Below, in pieces: positions 34,381 to 43,364 of a DNA stretch of 64,000 nucleotides. This DNA is from Blattamonas nauphoetae (lineage: Eukaryota > Preaxostyla > Oxymonadida). Within the stretch, counting starts at the first letter, position 1; each line of letters begins with the position of its first letter. The notes under the pieces are model-generated. The model was not told the origin of the DNA. It did no database searches and saw only the letters and a list, made by a program, of their open reading frames with translations. Position numbers and translations under genes: made by a program. The stretch covers positions 106,136-170,135 of the forward strand of contig JARBJD010000154.1 of NCBI GenBank assembly GCA_033064195.1, written 5' to 3'.

Positions 34381-35670
34381 CTGTGCAAACGTAGTCCACG
34401 TCACCCCGCTCTGGGCATCTTCCTCGAACTGCTTGAAGAATGGGAGTTCGAGGGCTTCCCTGGCTGTTGGTCGTTGAGCGGGTGATTTGGACAGAAGAGC
34501 GTTGATGGCGTCTGTGCAGTGTTGGGAGAGATCACGTCGAGTGATGGTGTGGGGCTTTGTTTGGATGGACGTGTACAGCTGGTGTGTCGAGGCCCCTTCG
34601 AACGGGTATCTGCGAGAGTGATGAAAAGCAGAGCACACGAGCGGCAGAGAAGAATAAACAGCATGACTCCGATTGCCCAGGTGTCAGATTTGTGTGAATA
34701 ACGAGGGGAAAGATAGACAATCTCGGGTGCGAGGTAGACAGGAGTTCTGAGAGCAGAGAAGAAATGGTGTCAGAAAAGGAGAGGGTACCCCACTACGTCT
34801 TTTGAAGAAGGAGCTTCTGATTCTTGGATTATCAGTCCATAATCGGAGACCTGTACAAAGACTGAGTCATCTCCATCAAAGTGTAGAAAAATGTTTTCAA
34901 GTTTTAAATCTCTGACATCGATATTTTGCGAAAGAAACACACCTATGAATGAGTCTATGCTCATAGAACTCCGCGATACAGAGTACTACAGTTTATGATG
35001 GAAGAGAGAAATCTATTCAGACAGATTTGACTGATGAAAATTCCGACGACGTTTTCAGGAAGTGGAGGAAATCTGCCGTCTATCAAACGATTCAAGGCCT
35101 ACAAATCGGGAAATAGCGTTGATAATTCAAACTGGCAGGTTTGCATAATCCATCATGAGAATGAATTGCCCTTCAAGTTGTGTTGTGAGTCGAATTCGAA
35201 TATAAAAAGGATTTTTTATCCCTTTTCTACAAAAATGTGAAATAAGGAACATGTATACTCAAAAAAGTGAACAGCATATTTCTGTTCCCCATCAATGTTC
35301 TGACCTCGAGCAATGATTTTCACTGCTGCCAACCCGCCTTGATATTGGACAAGATAAACACTAACAAATTACCCAAATCAAAAATGGCACATACATTCCG
35401 GAGGTTCCTTGACCTATCTCAGAGAATGAATCATGTTTGAAAAATAAAAAAAACGAGTGACAGACCAAGAATTTTGATCACCTAGGACAAAAAATGAATG
35501 ATAAGAAACAAAACACAAACATAACATTGTAAACAAGCTAAAAGGCGGCTGTGTTCAGCATTGAATGCAGACATATGGTCAAAAGAATCAAGAAAAAAAA
35601 ATTGTTCTTTGATCGAGGTGGACATATGTTTATCTCCGTGAACACGATTCTGTAGACATTCCATTCTCAT
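34381..35670 (-). CDS. Serine/threonine protein kinase module, likely 5' part of the kinase-USP gene
   Basis: Eight small exons (complement) 35395 to about 35450, 35259-35360, 35133-35226, 35023-35098, 34943-34985, 34789-34911, 34639-34746 and 34381-34609 splice into a complete kinase domain. It has the glycine loop IGQGTSGIVYLV, the VAIK-type lysine AAVKIIARG, LMMDYANLPAL, HRDLKLENIF, a DYG variant of DFG (VQVSDYGLI), GTPVYLAPEIV, SDTWAIGVMLF, and the C-lobe end RPTAREALELPFFKQF. Introns are 29-42 nt. Catalytic residues are intact, so it should be active, with Tyr replacing Phe in DFG. The N-terminus is unresolved; an ATG at 35670 (MRMECLQNRVHG) is one possible start. The last exon can splice (intron 34316-34380, phase 0) straight into the USP frame; without that intron the kinase stops at 34357. 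Confidence 0.8.
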
Positions 35671-36472
35671 CTCAATTGCTCTTAGATATCACATGAAGAG
35701 TGTCGATGTCTCAGATCCCAAGGATCCGAGTTTAGCATCGATCCAGAGATCGAAGCCATAGCATTTATTGAAATGGACAGTAAATCAAGAAACAAGGAAC
35801 CCGAATTGAAAAACAAACGATATGGCTATTCCAGCACTGGAGCAAAAGGTTTGGAGGTCTTCACTTCACTGCTAGTCTCTCCGTTGGTTGAATGATCATC
35901 GCTAATTTTACATACCAATTCTTGTGAATCTCTCTTCTGCCATCTTCAACTTCTTCCTTTCCGTCACAGGTGGTGCTGGTGGCTCTGGCAGCTGGGGTGA
36001 CCCTCGTGATCCCAACGTAGACTTCGACGACTACGACCCAAATGACCCAAACTATGCCGACCAATCTCCGACTCCTGAGCAAGAACAAAAGAAGGTATGT
36101 TCTTCCACTCTTCTTGGCACGACAATTTTCTCCATAAACAATTCTAGAAGGAGTAACAGCCTCTTTTTTCTGAATCAATCACCCGTTCATTTCGTCTTCA
36201 AAACACAGACTATCGCTTCTCCTTCCGAAATGAATCATTCCCCATGACTTTTTTTCTGATATTCAGTTAATGAGTGTTATGTCCTCAAAGGGAAAACTCT
36301 CCAATCGAAACGGTTTTAACCATCCTTCAGGTACAATAAATCTGTGTGGTGTCTCTGTTTCTTGTACTAATATGTCAATAAGTGATATGTTTCTGAATTT
36401 CGTTCTAACTTCTTTCGATCGGTTCGATCTGGAACGTCTTTTGTTCTTTTTCATCTTCGTTTTCTGACAACA
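35671..36472 (+). other. Weakly coding stretch upstream of the membrane pseudokinase
   Basis: A short frame at about 35979-36095 encodes a Gly/Asp/Pro-rich segment (GGAGGSGSWGDPRDPNV... ending EQEQKK) preceded by a good 3' splice site and followed by GTATGT. It may be an exon of a separate small gene or an extra 5' exon of the pseudokinase gene. Starts at 35892 or 35822 are possible, but none gives a clean frame. The rest is AT-rich, with nothing I can support. Confidence 0.3.
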
Positions 36473-37849
36473 ATGGTTGTTCCTAGTTTTCTTCTGGTAG
36501 CCGTCTCACTTTTGGTCGGTGATGATGAACTGCAATGTGATGAGTCTCCTCGTGATATCAAATGCGGTGACTACCCGTGGCACCTGGTCATTGATCCTTG
36601 CAGTAACATCATGAAAAGCAGTTATGTTTACAATCCCTACCAATTCATTTTTGGTATTGCTGGTGTTGCCATTGGTGTCATTATCGTTTTGTTTCCGATT
36701 ACGTGGGGTAGATTCTGCATCAGAAAATTGAACTATCAAGTCAAGGAAGAGAAGAAAGAACTGGAAAGAGATAGCAGTTCTGAGGAGGATGAAGCAGGAT
36801 CAGATGATGAGGAGATGGAAACAGTAGGAAAGGACGGAAAGCCAAAATACGCTGGCGCAAAATACGGCTTGACGGAAGAAGATGAAATACATCCAGAATA
36901 CGTGCACCTCCACGAGAAAATCAAGGATTACAACATGGAACAGACAATGGATCAGCTGACAAATATCAAGAAGATTCATACCTCGTCGAACGGACAGATC
37001 AGCAAGGCCCAATGGCGTGGGCAAGATGTGGTCATGAAAGAACTTACCAAAACACTCCCAGATGATCCCACATTTGGAGAGGAAGTTAAGAATATCCTCA
37101 AGTTGAAGCACGACAATGTTCTTCCATTTCTTGGAATTCTCCTCCCACCTCTTCCTTCACCAGCTCTTGCGCAATGGTCAGCCTCCGCCCTGGATCAAGA
37201 TCCACCGAATCCAGCCTATCCTGTTCTTATTTTCCCTGCGGCACATCGTGGATCACTATATGACCTCCTTCATGGAATTGATGCCAAACCACTGGAATGG
37301 TCAACAAAAAAACAGTTCATGACGGACATTGTCATCGCTGTCGGTTACTTGCATCAGAACAACTTCTTCCATGGAGATATCCGCTCCTCACACATTCTCG
37401 TTGAGAAGGATTTCTCTCTTCGAATCGGCGGTTTTGCATCATCCATCCGCCTGGCTCTCCGCAAAGGAGAAAACAAAAACGACACGTCGAAGGCTGCCCA
37501 AGTTCGACACGAAAAATTCTACACTAATCGTGACCCACTCATCGTGAACCAGCCACAATGGCTGTCACCAGAGATATTGAAGGGCAACGGCAAGCTCACG
37601 CAGAAGAGTGATGTGTACTCGCTTGGGATTCTGATGTGGGAGATCCTGACCATGCAGCTCCCGTTTGAAGGCTACTCGTTCAAGTCGCTCGTCGAGGCGG
37701 TGTGCGAAGACGACGAACGCCCCGAACTCCCATCACCATCGGAAGATGTCCCCAAGGGCATCTTAACACTCATTCAGTCGTGTTGGAAAACTGATCCAGA
37801 AGAGCGGTGCAATCTGGAAACCCTCAAAACACAATTGTCGAGAATTTAA
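36473..37849 (+). CDS. Single-pass membrane TKL-type pseudokinase, 458 aa
   Basis: Intronless ORF. Residues 1-17 (MVVPSFLLVAVSLLVGD) look like a signal peptide. A short Cys-containing ectodomain follows, then a membrane helix at about residues 57-80 (FIFGIAGVAIGVIIVLF) and an acidic cytosolic linker. The kinase-like domain spans about residues 165-458. It keeps a lysine in VVMKEL, LEWSTKKQFMTDIVIAVGYLH, PQWLSPEIL and KSDVYSLGILMWEILT, typical of tyrosine-kinase-like domains. The catalytic loop reads HGDIRSSHIL instead of HRDLKxxN, and the metal-binding DFG is IGGF, so catalysis should be lost or very weak. A signalling or scaffold receptor is the likely role. A Pro-rich insert sits in the N-lobe (LPPLPSPALAQW). 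Confidence 0.85.
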   Translation: MVVPSFLLVAVSLLVGDDELQCDESPRDIKCGDYPWHLVIDPCSNIMKSSYVYNPYQFIFGIAGVAIGVIIVLFPITWGRFCIRKLNYQVKEEKKELERDSSSEEDEAGSDDEEMETVGKDGKPKYAGAKYGLTEEDEIHPEYVHLHEKIKDYNMEQTMDQLTNIKKIHTSSNGQISKAQWRGQDVVMKELTKTLPDDPTFGEEVKNILKLKHDNVLPFLGILLPPLPSPALAQWSASALDQDPPNPAYPVLIFPAAHRGSLYDLLHGIDAKPLEWSTKKQFMTDIVIAVGYLHQNNFFHGDIRSSHILVEKDFSLRIGGFASSIRLALRKGENKNDTSKAAQVRHEKFYTNRDPLIVNQPQWLSPEILKGNGKLTQKSDVYSLGILMWEILTMQLPFEGYSFKSLVEAVCEDDERPELPSPSEDVPKGILTLIQSCWKTDPEERCNLETLKTQLSRI

Positions 37850-38022
37850 TCATATCAAACTTCCTTTCTTCTTTCTTTTCATTCTTGATTTCCCTCTTCA
37901 CTCCATACAATGACGATCATCTCAGTTGTATTCAACAACTATCATCTTAGAGTGATCTCGATGGTGATAAACTTGATCCAGCGAACGGCCCAATAAAGGA
38001 AGACCAATTGCAACAAACGGCC

Positions 38023-38104
38023 GACAAGGTGGCCGAGCGGTTAAGGCGTTAGCCTGCTAAGTTAATTCCCTTTGGGAGCGTGGGTTCAAATCCCATCCTT
38101 GTCG
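38023..38104 (+). tRNA. tRNA-Ser (anticodon GCT)
   Basis: An 82-nt cloverleaf with acceptor stem GACAAGG/CCTTGTC, discriminator G, D-arm GGCCGAGCGGTTAAGGC, anticodon loop CTGCTAA with GCT at 38056-38058, a long variable arm with stem TCCC/GGGA typical of class II serine tRNA, and T-arm GTGGGTTCAAATCCCAT. No intron. It reads AGC/AGU. Confidence 0.97.
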
Positions 38105-38107
38105 TTC

Positions 38108-38112
38108 TTTTT
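38108..38112 (+). terminator. RNA polymerase III terminator of tRNA-Ser
   Basis: A run of five T residues starting 4 nt after the tRNA 3' end. Confidence 0.7.
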
Positions 38113-38156
38113 CATTTTGGTCTCAAACCCGGATCATAGTGAGGACAATATAGGCA

Positions 38157-40772
38157 ATGCTTTTTGAAAATAAAACTCTTAGTATGATCTGCTTTGACTT
38201 CATTTTTATTGTTTAGCGGTTCAAGCTCGCTCAGGACTTGAGCAATCGATTCAATTTCTTCGAACGAACTCAGGTGTTCTGTCCGTTCGATATTCGAAGG
38301 GTGTTAGTGGATCACCTCTTCCCATTGATGCTGGCATAATGTCGTCACTCTGTACAGCGTTTTCAAAAAGTGCATCGGCGACACAACTCACACTCTCTCA
38401 TATTCCACTTCGTCCGTCTGTCCTGAAGGAAATGACTCCTTTATTTTCCCCTTCATCGAAACTCCGAACGTTGATTCTTTCAGATTGTGAGTATCTCTCC
38501 TTTTCTTCATGTATCCATCCAGCATGGACGAAGAAGCATTCATCATCCTCTTCACGATGATCCTTCGCAGTGCACATTCGAAACTCCAGTATTTAGACAT
38601 TAGTCGAAACAAACTTGGAGAATTTAAAGTTCAAAAACATGCACAATTTGACGCAACTCCTGCCACCAAGGTGTCTCTTTTTTTGTGTTCTTTCTTCTGA
38701 ATTTTGGAATATTATACTTGATTAAGCTTCTTTCTCGCCTCCTAGTTGATCGTAGAATTCTTCTTTCATCTGTGAACCTCGGAAATAATCCACTAGGCAA
38801 CTTTGGTGTCCATTGCATCTCGCAGGTCCTCCCTCACTCGTCCCTTCGCGAGCTGTCTCTGAATTCTGTGCATCTCACCCCAAAAGGTGCATTGTGCCTC
38901 TTTCGGATCCTTCGCCACGCCCCATCGCTGACCAAGCTCGTTCTCAGCGAGAACATCATCGGCCACGACTCCCTCGTCTTCCTCTTCCGCGAACTCCCCT
39001 CCACGCGCCTTGTCGCCCTCGACCTCCGCAGTATCCTTCTTTTCGCCGTCACTTCCGCAGACACCCACCTCGACGACGCCGCCCTGCTCCATCTCGGCCA
39101 GGTGCTCAAGTCCCCCTCGCTCACCCTCGAGGACATCGACATCTCCTGCATGCCTCCTTCCTTGCTCACTCTTCCCAGCCAATGAACTCCACAAACCGGC
39201 TGTCCAGAGCTTCAGCAACTGCCTGAAGCAGAACAAGTCACTCCGCCGCATCACATGTTACGGTGTGTCCATCCTCTCTTCTCATTCCATCCTCTCTCTT
39301 CCTCTTCTTCTATCTTCCTTCATTCTCTCTTCTCTTTCTCTCTCTTCATTCCTCCTCTCATTCCACGCCTGTCTCTTCCTCTCCATCCTTCGCAGACTGC
39401 AGCATCAACTCGCTTTACCCTTTCATCCGCACTGCTCGCCGCTGCCAGATTGAGAAGGACGGGCTGCCTCCGATTGAGATCAAGCCGCTGCTGACGGAGG
39501 AGGTGACGAGCATCACGCCCATCAAATACTGGACAGTCAACAACGTCGTCGTGTTCGGCGCACTCTACACCATCCTCCTCACCGCACTCGACGTGTTCGA
39601 CAACGTCAACGTCTGCCCCCCTCGCTTCTCATCTCCTCTCGATCTTTCTGCTCTCCTCTCCTCTCACTCTCTTGTCCCTCTCCTCACAGGATCTGGTGGC
39701 TGGGATCCAGCTGATGCAGGATGGGCTGTACCTTTACGGCATCCTCACCTTTTCCTTCCTCCTCCTCTCGTGGATCGCTGGCTTCGTCTACTACTGGACC
39801 GCGTCGAGCAAGAAGAAGAACAAGCGGCGCCTGGTCAGTCTCCTCTATCTGATCTCGGTGGGCCAGATCTGGGACACAGCTGTGCTGCTCTGGCGAGGAC
39901 GAGGTGTGCTTCTCTCTTTCTCATCCGCGCAGGAAACTGGGACGAGCTGGAAGTGGAGAACACGGACGATCTTGTCTCGATGGACACGTTTGAGATTCTG
40001 GGCATGCTGCGGACGATCACAGAGGCCATCCCGCTGATTGTGATGGACTCATACCTCATCCTGGTGACCCACGAGGAGGTGAATGCGAGTGTGATCATCC
40101 AGTTTGTCATCCAGGTCCTCTCGTTCGGCTGGTCCATCGCTGAACATCTCGTCGACGTCGACATTGACAAGTGTGCCTCTCTCCTCTCTCACCGCTCGCT
40201 CTTCTCCCTCCATTCTCTCCTCGTCTTTGCTCTCTCCTTGCAGAGACATCCCCATGTCGCTCCAGGTCCGCTCTTCGTTCATGTGGCGTCTCCGCATCGC
40301 CATCTACCTGATCGTGTCCCTCGTCGTCCTCGTGTTCCAGCTGTCGATGGTGCTGGCGTACTCGCTCGGCCACTTCTTCCTCACTCTCGGCGCTGGTCTC
40401 ATTTACTACCTCGCCTTCTCCTTCGCCATCGTCCGCCCGCAGAAGAAGGGCCTCCTGTCCACGCTGTACATGGGCATCCAGCTGGTGCCGATGTTCTACC
40501 TGTCGTACTCGGACCAGATCCTCTGCACGACGAAGGGCCGCAGCAAGTACTTCACGCGCTACTACTCCATCAACCGCTCTGCGTTCATCGTCGCCGACCT
40601 GCTGTCGTGTGTGTGGAAGCTGGTGCTGCTCTTCCTCTACCTCCTCCCGCAGCAGGCCTACCTCCCCGTCGGCATCCCCTTCTTCGCCTACCTCATGGCC
40701 TTCCTCGACGTCATGCTCATCTTCCTTCGCATCGTGACCGAGACCAACGGCGTCTCGTCGTCGCTCAACTGA
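38157..40772 (+). CDS. Leucine-rich-repeat protein fused to an XK-related-like multi-pass membrane protein
   Basis: Exons 38157-38181, 38217-38490, 38523 to about 38660, about 38755-39030, 39061-39147, 39179-39262, 39396-39604, 39690-39903, 39933-40170 and 40244-40772. The first start is MLFENKTL. The N-terminal half carries ribonuclease-inhibitor-like LRRs (LQYLDISRNKLG, LSSVNLGNNPLGNFG, LTKLVLSENIIG, VALDLR). The C-terminal half has about seven hydrophobic helices, including VVFGALYTILLTALDVF, LTFSFLLLSWIAGFVYYW and MDTFEILGMLRTITEAIPLI; the last recalls the FExxxESxPQL element of XK/CED-8 lipid scramblases. That family link is tentative. The intron at 39148-39178 has a GC donor. The third junction is not settled. 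Confidence 0.7.
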
Positions 40773-40938
40773 CGAGTGCCGCTTCCCTTTACAAAATATT
40801 TTCTTTCTTTGTCGACGACATATCTTGTCCTTATTGTTGGTTTCATTCTTCCCCGTTCTGTGAAACAGTGCCTCGCGTGAAAGGAGAAAGCAAGAATCAA
40901 ATTAAACTCAAATGAAGACGTGTTGTGCTCGTCGGCGG

Positions 40939-42821
40939 TTAGGCCTGGTCGTCCTCTCGCCACGTCTCGACCCACGTTTTGACGCCCTTCTCTCGCATCT
41001 CCTGAACCACAGCGCGCTCCCGTGCGAAGACGGCGTTGAGCAGGTCCTCCTCCGACTGGCCCGAGATGTTGGCGATGGAGTTGCGGATGTAGACGAGAGT
41101 GGGGTACTGCTTGTCGTTCAGGATGTCCAGCACCCTCTTCCGCGACAGCAGCAGCTCCATCACTCGCCGGCGGGACTCGGGTGTGTGTTTCTGAGAGGGA
41201 GAGGGGGGGAGAGGGAGGGAGAGGGAGGGAGGGAGGGAGAGTGAGAGGAGAGGGAGGGAGAAGAGAGGGAGAATGGGGAAGGAGGGGAGAGGTGGGGTGG
41301 GTGAGGGAGGAGAAGAGACAGACCATCCGGCGAGCGTCGTTTCTGGCCATTTCGGCCTCCGTCTCGGCGATGCACTGCTGCAGGTGCACCTGAAGCTCAG
41401 TCTTCTGGGCAAGTGCCTGGAGATGCGAGTTGCGGATGGACGACGCGTTGCGCTTCTCTTTTGCGACGAGCTGGCGCAGGTTGTCGTTCTGCTGCTGAAG
41501 GTAGGCAGGCGTGAGGTAGGCAGGGTCGGCGAGGTTGGGTGCTGCTGTGCTCGCTCCGAGTGAGCGGAGGGTGCTCTGGCGGACACCTGAAGAGAGGAGA
41601 GGAAGGAGTGAGAGGGGGTGAGTGTGAGTGAGTGAGTGAGTGGAGAGGAGCAGACTCGACTCGCGTGTGCTGTCCATCTCTCGCGCGTAGCGTCTGTTGT
41701 TGCCCTGCTGCGATGTGAAGAAAGCCCCTCCACGGCTGCGCTCGGTGGCTGCCCCGCGTGTGCTCCGTTCCGAGCTGCCGGCTCTGTGGACTCCGCGTTC
41801 GGACAGTGCTGGCTGGGCTGTGTCGTAGCCATCGCTGCTGCGACGCGACTCGCGAAGTGTCTGAAGAGCCTCGGAGAGATTCTGGGATCGGCGGACAACC
41901 TGCGAGAGGAGAGGAGGGGAGGGGAGGGGAGGGGCGAAGGTGATGAGAGGGAGGGGAGGAGAGAGGGAGGGGTGAGGGGAGAGGGGAGAGTGATGAGGGA
42001 GGGATGCGACAGACAGATGACATTCGCATTGTTTGGTGGTCGAGTTCGCTTTGGCCCGCGTGCAGCTCTGTTCTCAACATTTTGACTTCTTTCTCTAGCT
42101 GGACACATGACACAGAACAGGAGACATACAATGTCGTTCAGTTTGTCCAGTCGGATCGCCTCTGCGCGCAGTTTCTCCACCTCGTTCACACTTTCCTTGT
42201 ATTTGTGCATCCAGTGATGTGCGTCTAACTCAGGTTCCTAGGAGGAGTAAATAAACGAATGCTGAACTTTTTTCTTCAGTTCTTCAATCTCTTTCTGAGC
42301 ATCGGCGAGTTTCTCTTGAAAGCGCTTCACGAGTTCGATCTCATTTTCTAAGAACATTAAAAGAAGAGAATATCAATAAACACACGACGGGCAATGGAGA
42401 GACACCTATCTTGAACGGCTTCAATTGAGTCTTGGATCTGTTCGTTCAACTTGACAAGTTCGTCGATTTTTTTCTGACATGTTTGAAGATAAGAATGGTT
42501 CAAATTGACAAACAGGATCCACAACTGGCTTTTCAACAGAATCTTCATCCAGTAAACTAGTATCTGTTGAAGTAGAGTCTGGAGTGTTCTTTCCATTTGT
42601 TTCGTTGACTGTCCTTGATCGAATGGATGATGGGCGCTAAATGGGGGAGAAAGTGAATATAAAAGGAATATCAGCGAAATGAAACCGCTTGATTTCGTGA
42701 ATCTGAGGTCGGTGGGTGCGGTTCGTGAGTAGTTCTTGTGAGACAATACAGAGATGGAAGAAATGAAACAGTTTAGAAATGGGAAATACACGGAAATTGT
42801 CGAGTTTCTTTTGGATGACAT
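40939..42821 (-). CDS. Coiled-coil protein with pyrimidine-rich introns, about 8 exons
   Basis: The first exons (complement 42792-42821, 42514-42636, then from 42473) encode MSSKRNSTIS, a Ser/Thr-rich stretch, then KKIDELVKLNEQIQDS. Further exons give a coiled coil (EKLADAQKEIEELKKK, ESVNEVEKLRAEAIRLDKL, LEKEVKMLRTEL). The final exon 40939-41190 (KHTPESRRRVMELLL) ends WVETWREDDQA. I do not recognise the family; a cytoskeletal or basal-body role is poss­ible but unproven. Several introns are long pyrimidine tracts, for example 41191-41323. Exon boundaries in the middle (41590-42360) are approximate. The start codon lies only 19 bp from the divergent gene at 42841. Confidence 0.6.
41191..41323 (-). 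repeat. 133-nt polypyrimidine/polypurine intron
   Basis: On the plus strand this intron is almost entirely A/G (GGGAGAGGGAGGGAGAGGG-like blocks), so the coding strand is almost pure C/T. Its ends are GT..AG in the minus orientation and it separates two in-phase exons. Confidence 0.8.
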
Positions 42822-42840
42822 CCCGTTGACGTTGGATTGA

Positions 42841-43161
42841 ATGCTCTTGATTGAAACTGTTCAGCCTCGATCAGATCTGTGGTCCAGATCCTCACTCACA
42901 AACAGAATGGTCTGTTCATGTTTTCATACTTTGATTCACCCTTCCTGGTTATTTTTTCTGTTTCTTTTCGTTACTCATTCTCTCTTCTATTGTTGTTTTG
43001 TGATTCAGGGAGTGTTCACAGTTCTCGCAATCATCCTGATCGTTCTGATCGTTCTCTTCGCCGCCGTTGTCCTCGTTGGCTTCATCGCCAGAAAGAAGAG
43101 CGGACAAGCAGCATTCGGAGGTAGTTCCTCGGGGCAGGATGACGTTGGATCCCAAATTTAG
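42841..43161 (+). CDS. Small single-pass membrane protein, 73 aa
   Basis: Exons 42841-42909 and 43009-43161 (99-nt intron) give MLLIETVQPRSD..., a very hydrophobic helix (VLAIILIVLIVLFAAVVLVGF) and a short tail RKKSGQAAFGG...GSQI. The positive residues directly after the helix suggest a cytosolic C-terminus. No family assigned. It is divergent from the coiled-coil gene with a 19-bp gap. Confidence 0.5.
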   Translation: MLLIETVQPRSDLWSRSSLTNRMVCSCFHTLIHPSWLFFLFLFVTHSLFYCCFVIQGVFTVLAIILIVLIVLFAAVVLVGFIARKKSGQAAFGGSSSGQDDVGSQI

Positions 43162-43364
43162 TTGGACCTGAACATTGTCTGTTTGGCCTCTCCTAAAGGT
43201 CATTCAGTTTGTCAATGATGTGATCAAGGATTCCTCTGACGTTCTAAAGTCATCTGTTATCTCATCTTCACTATGTCTTTCTTTAAATCGTTAATCAAAT
43301 CAAAATATTATCTAACCAGCGAAAATGGCAAAAATCATAAAAATATGAACGGTGAGGTTGACGG

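Noticed and set aside
34381-34399. Independent USP start at 34399
   Set aside because: The codon there is GTG, and it lies inside the kinase exon; the first ATG in that frame is far downstream at 34111.
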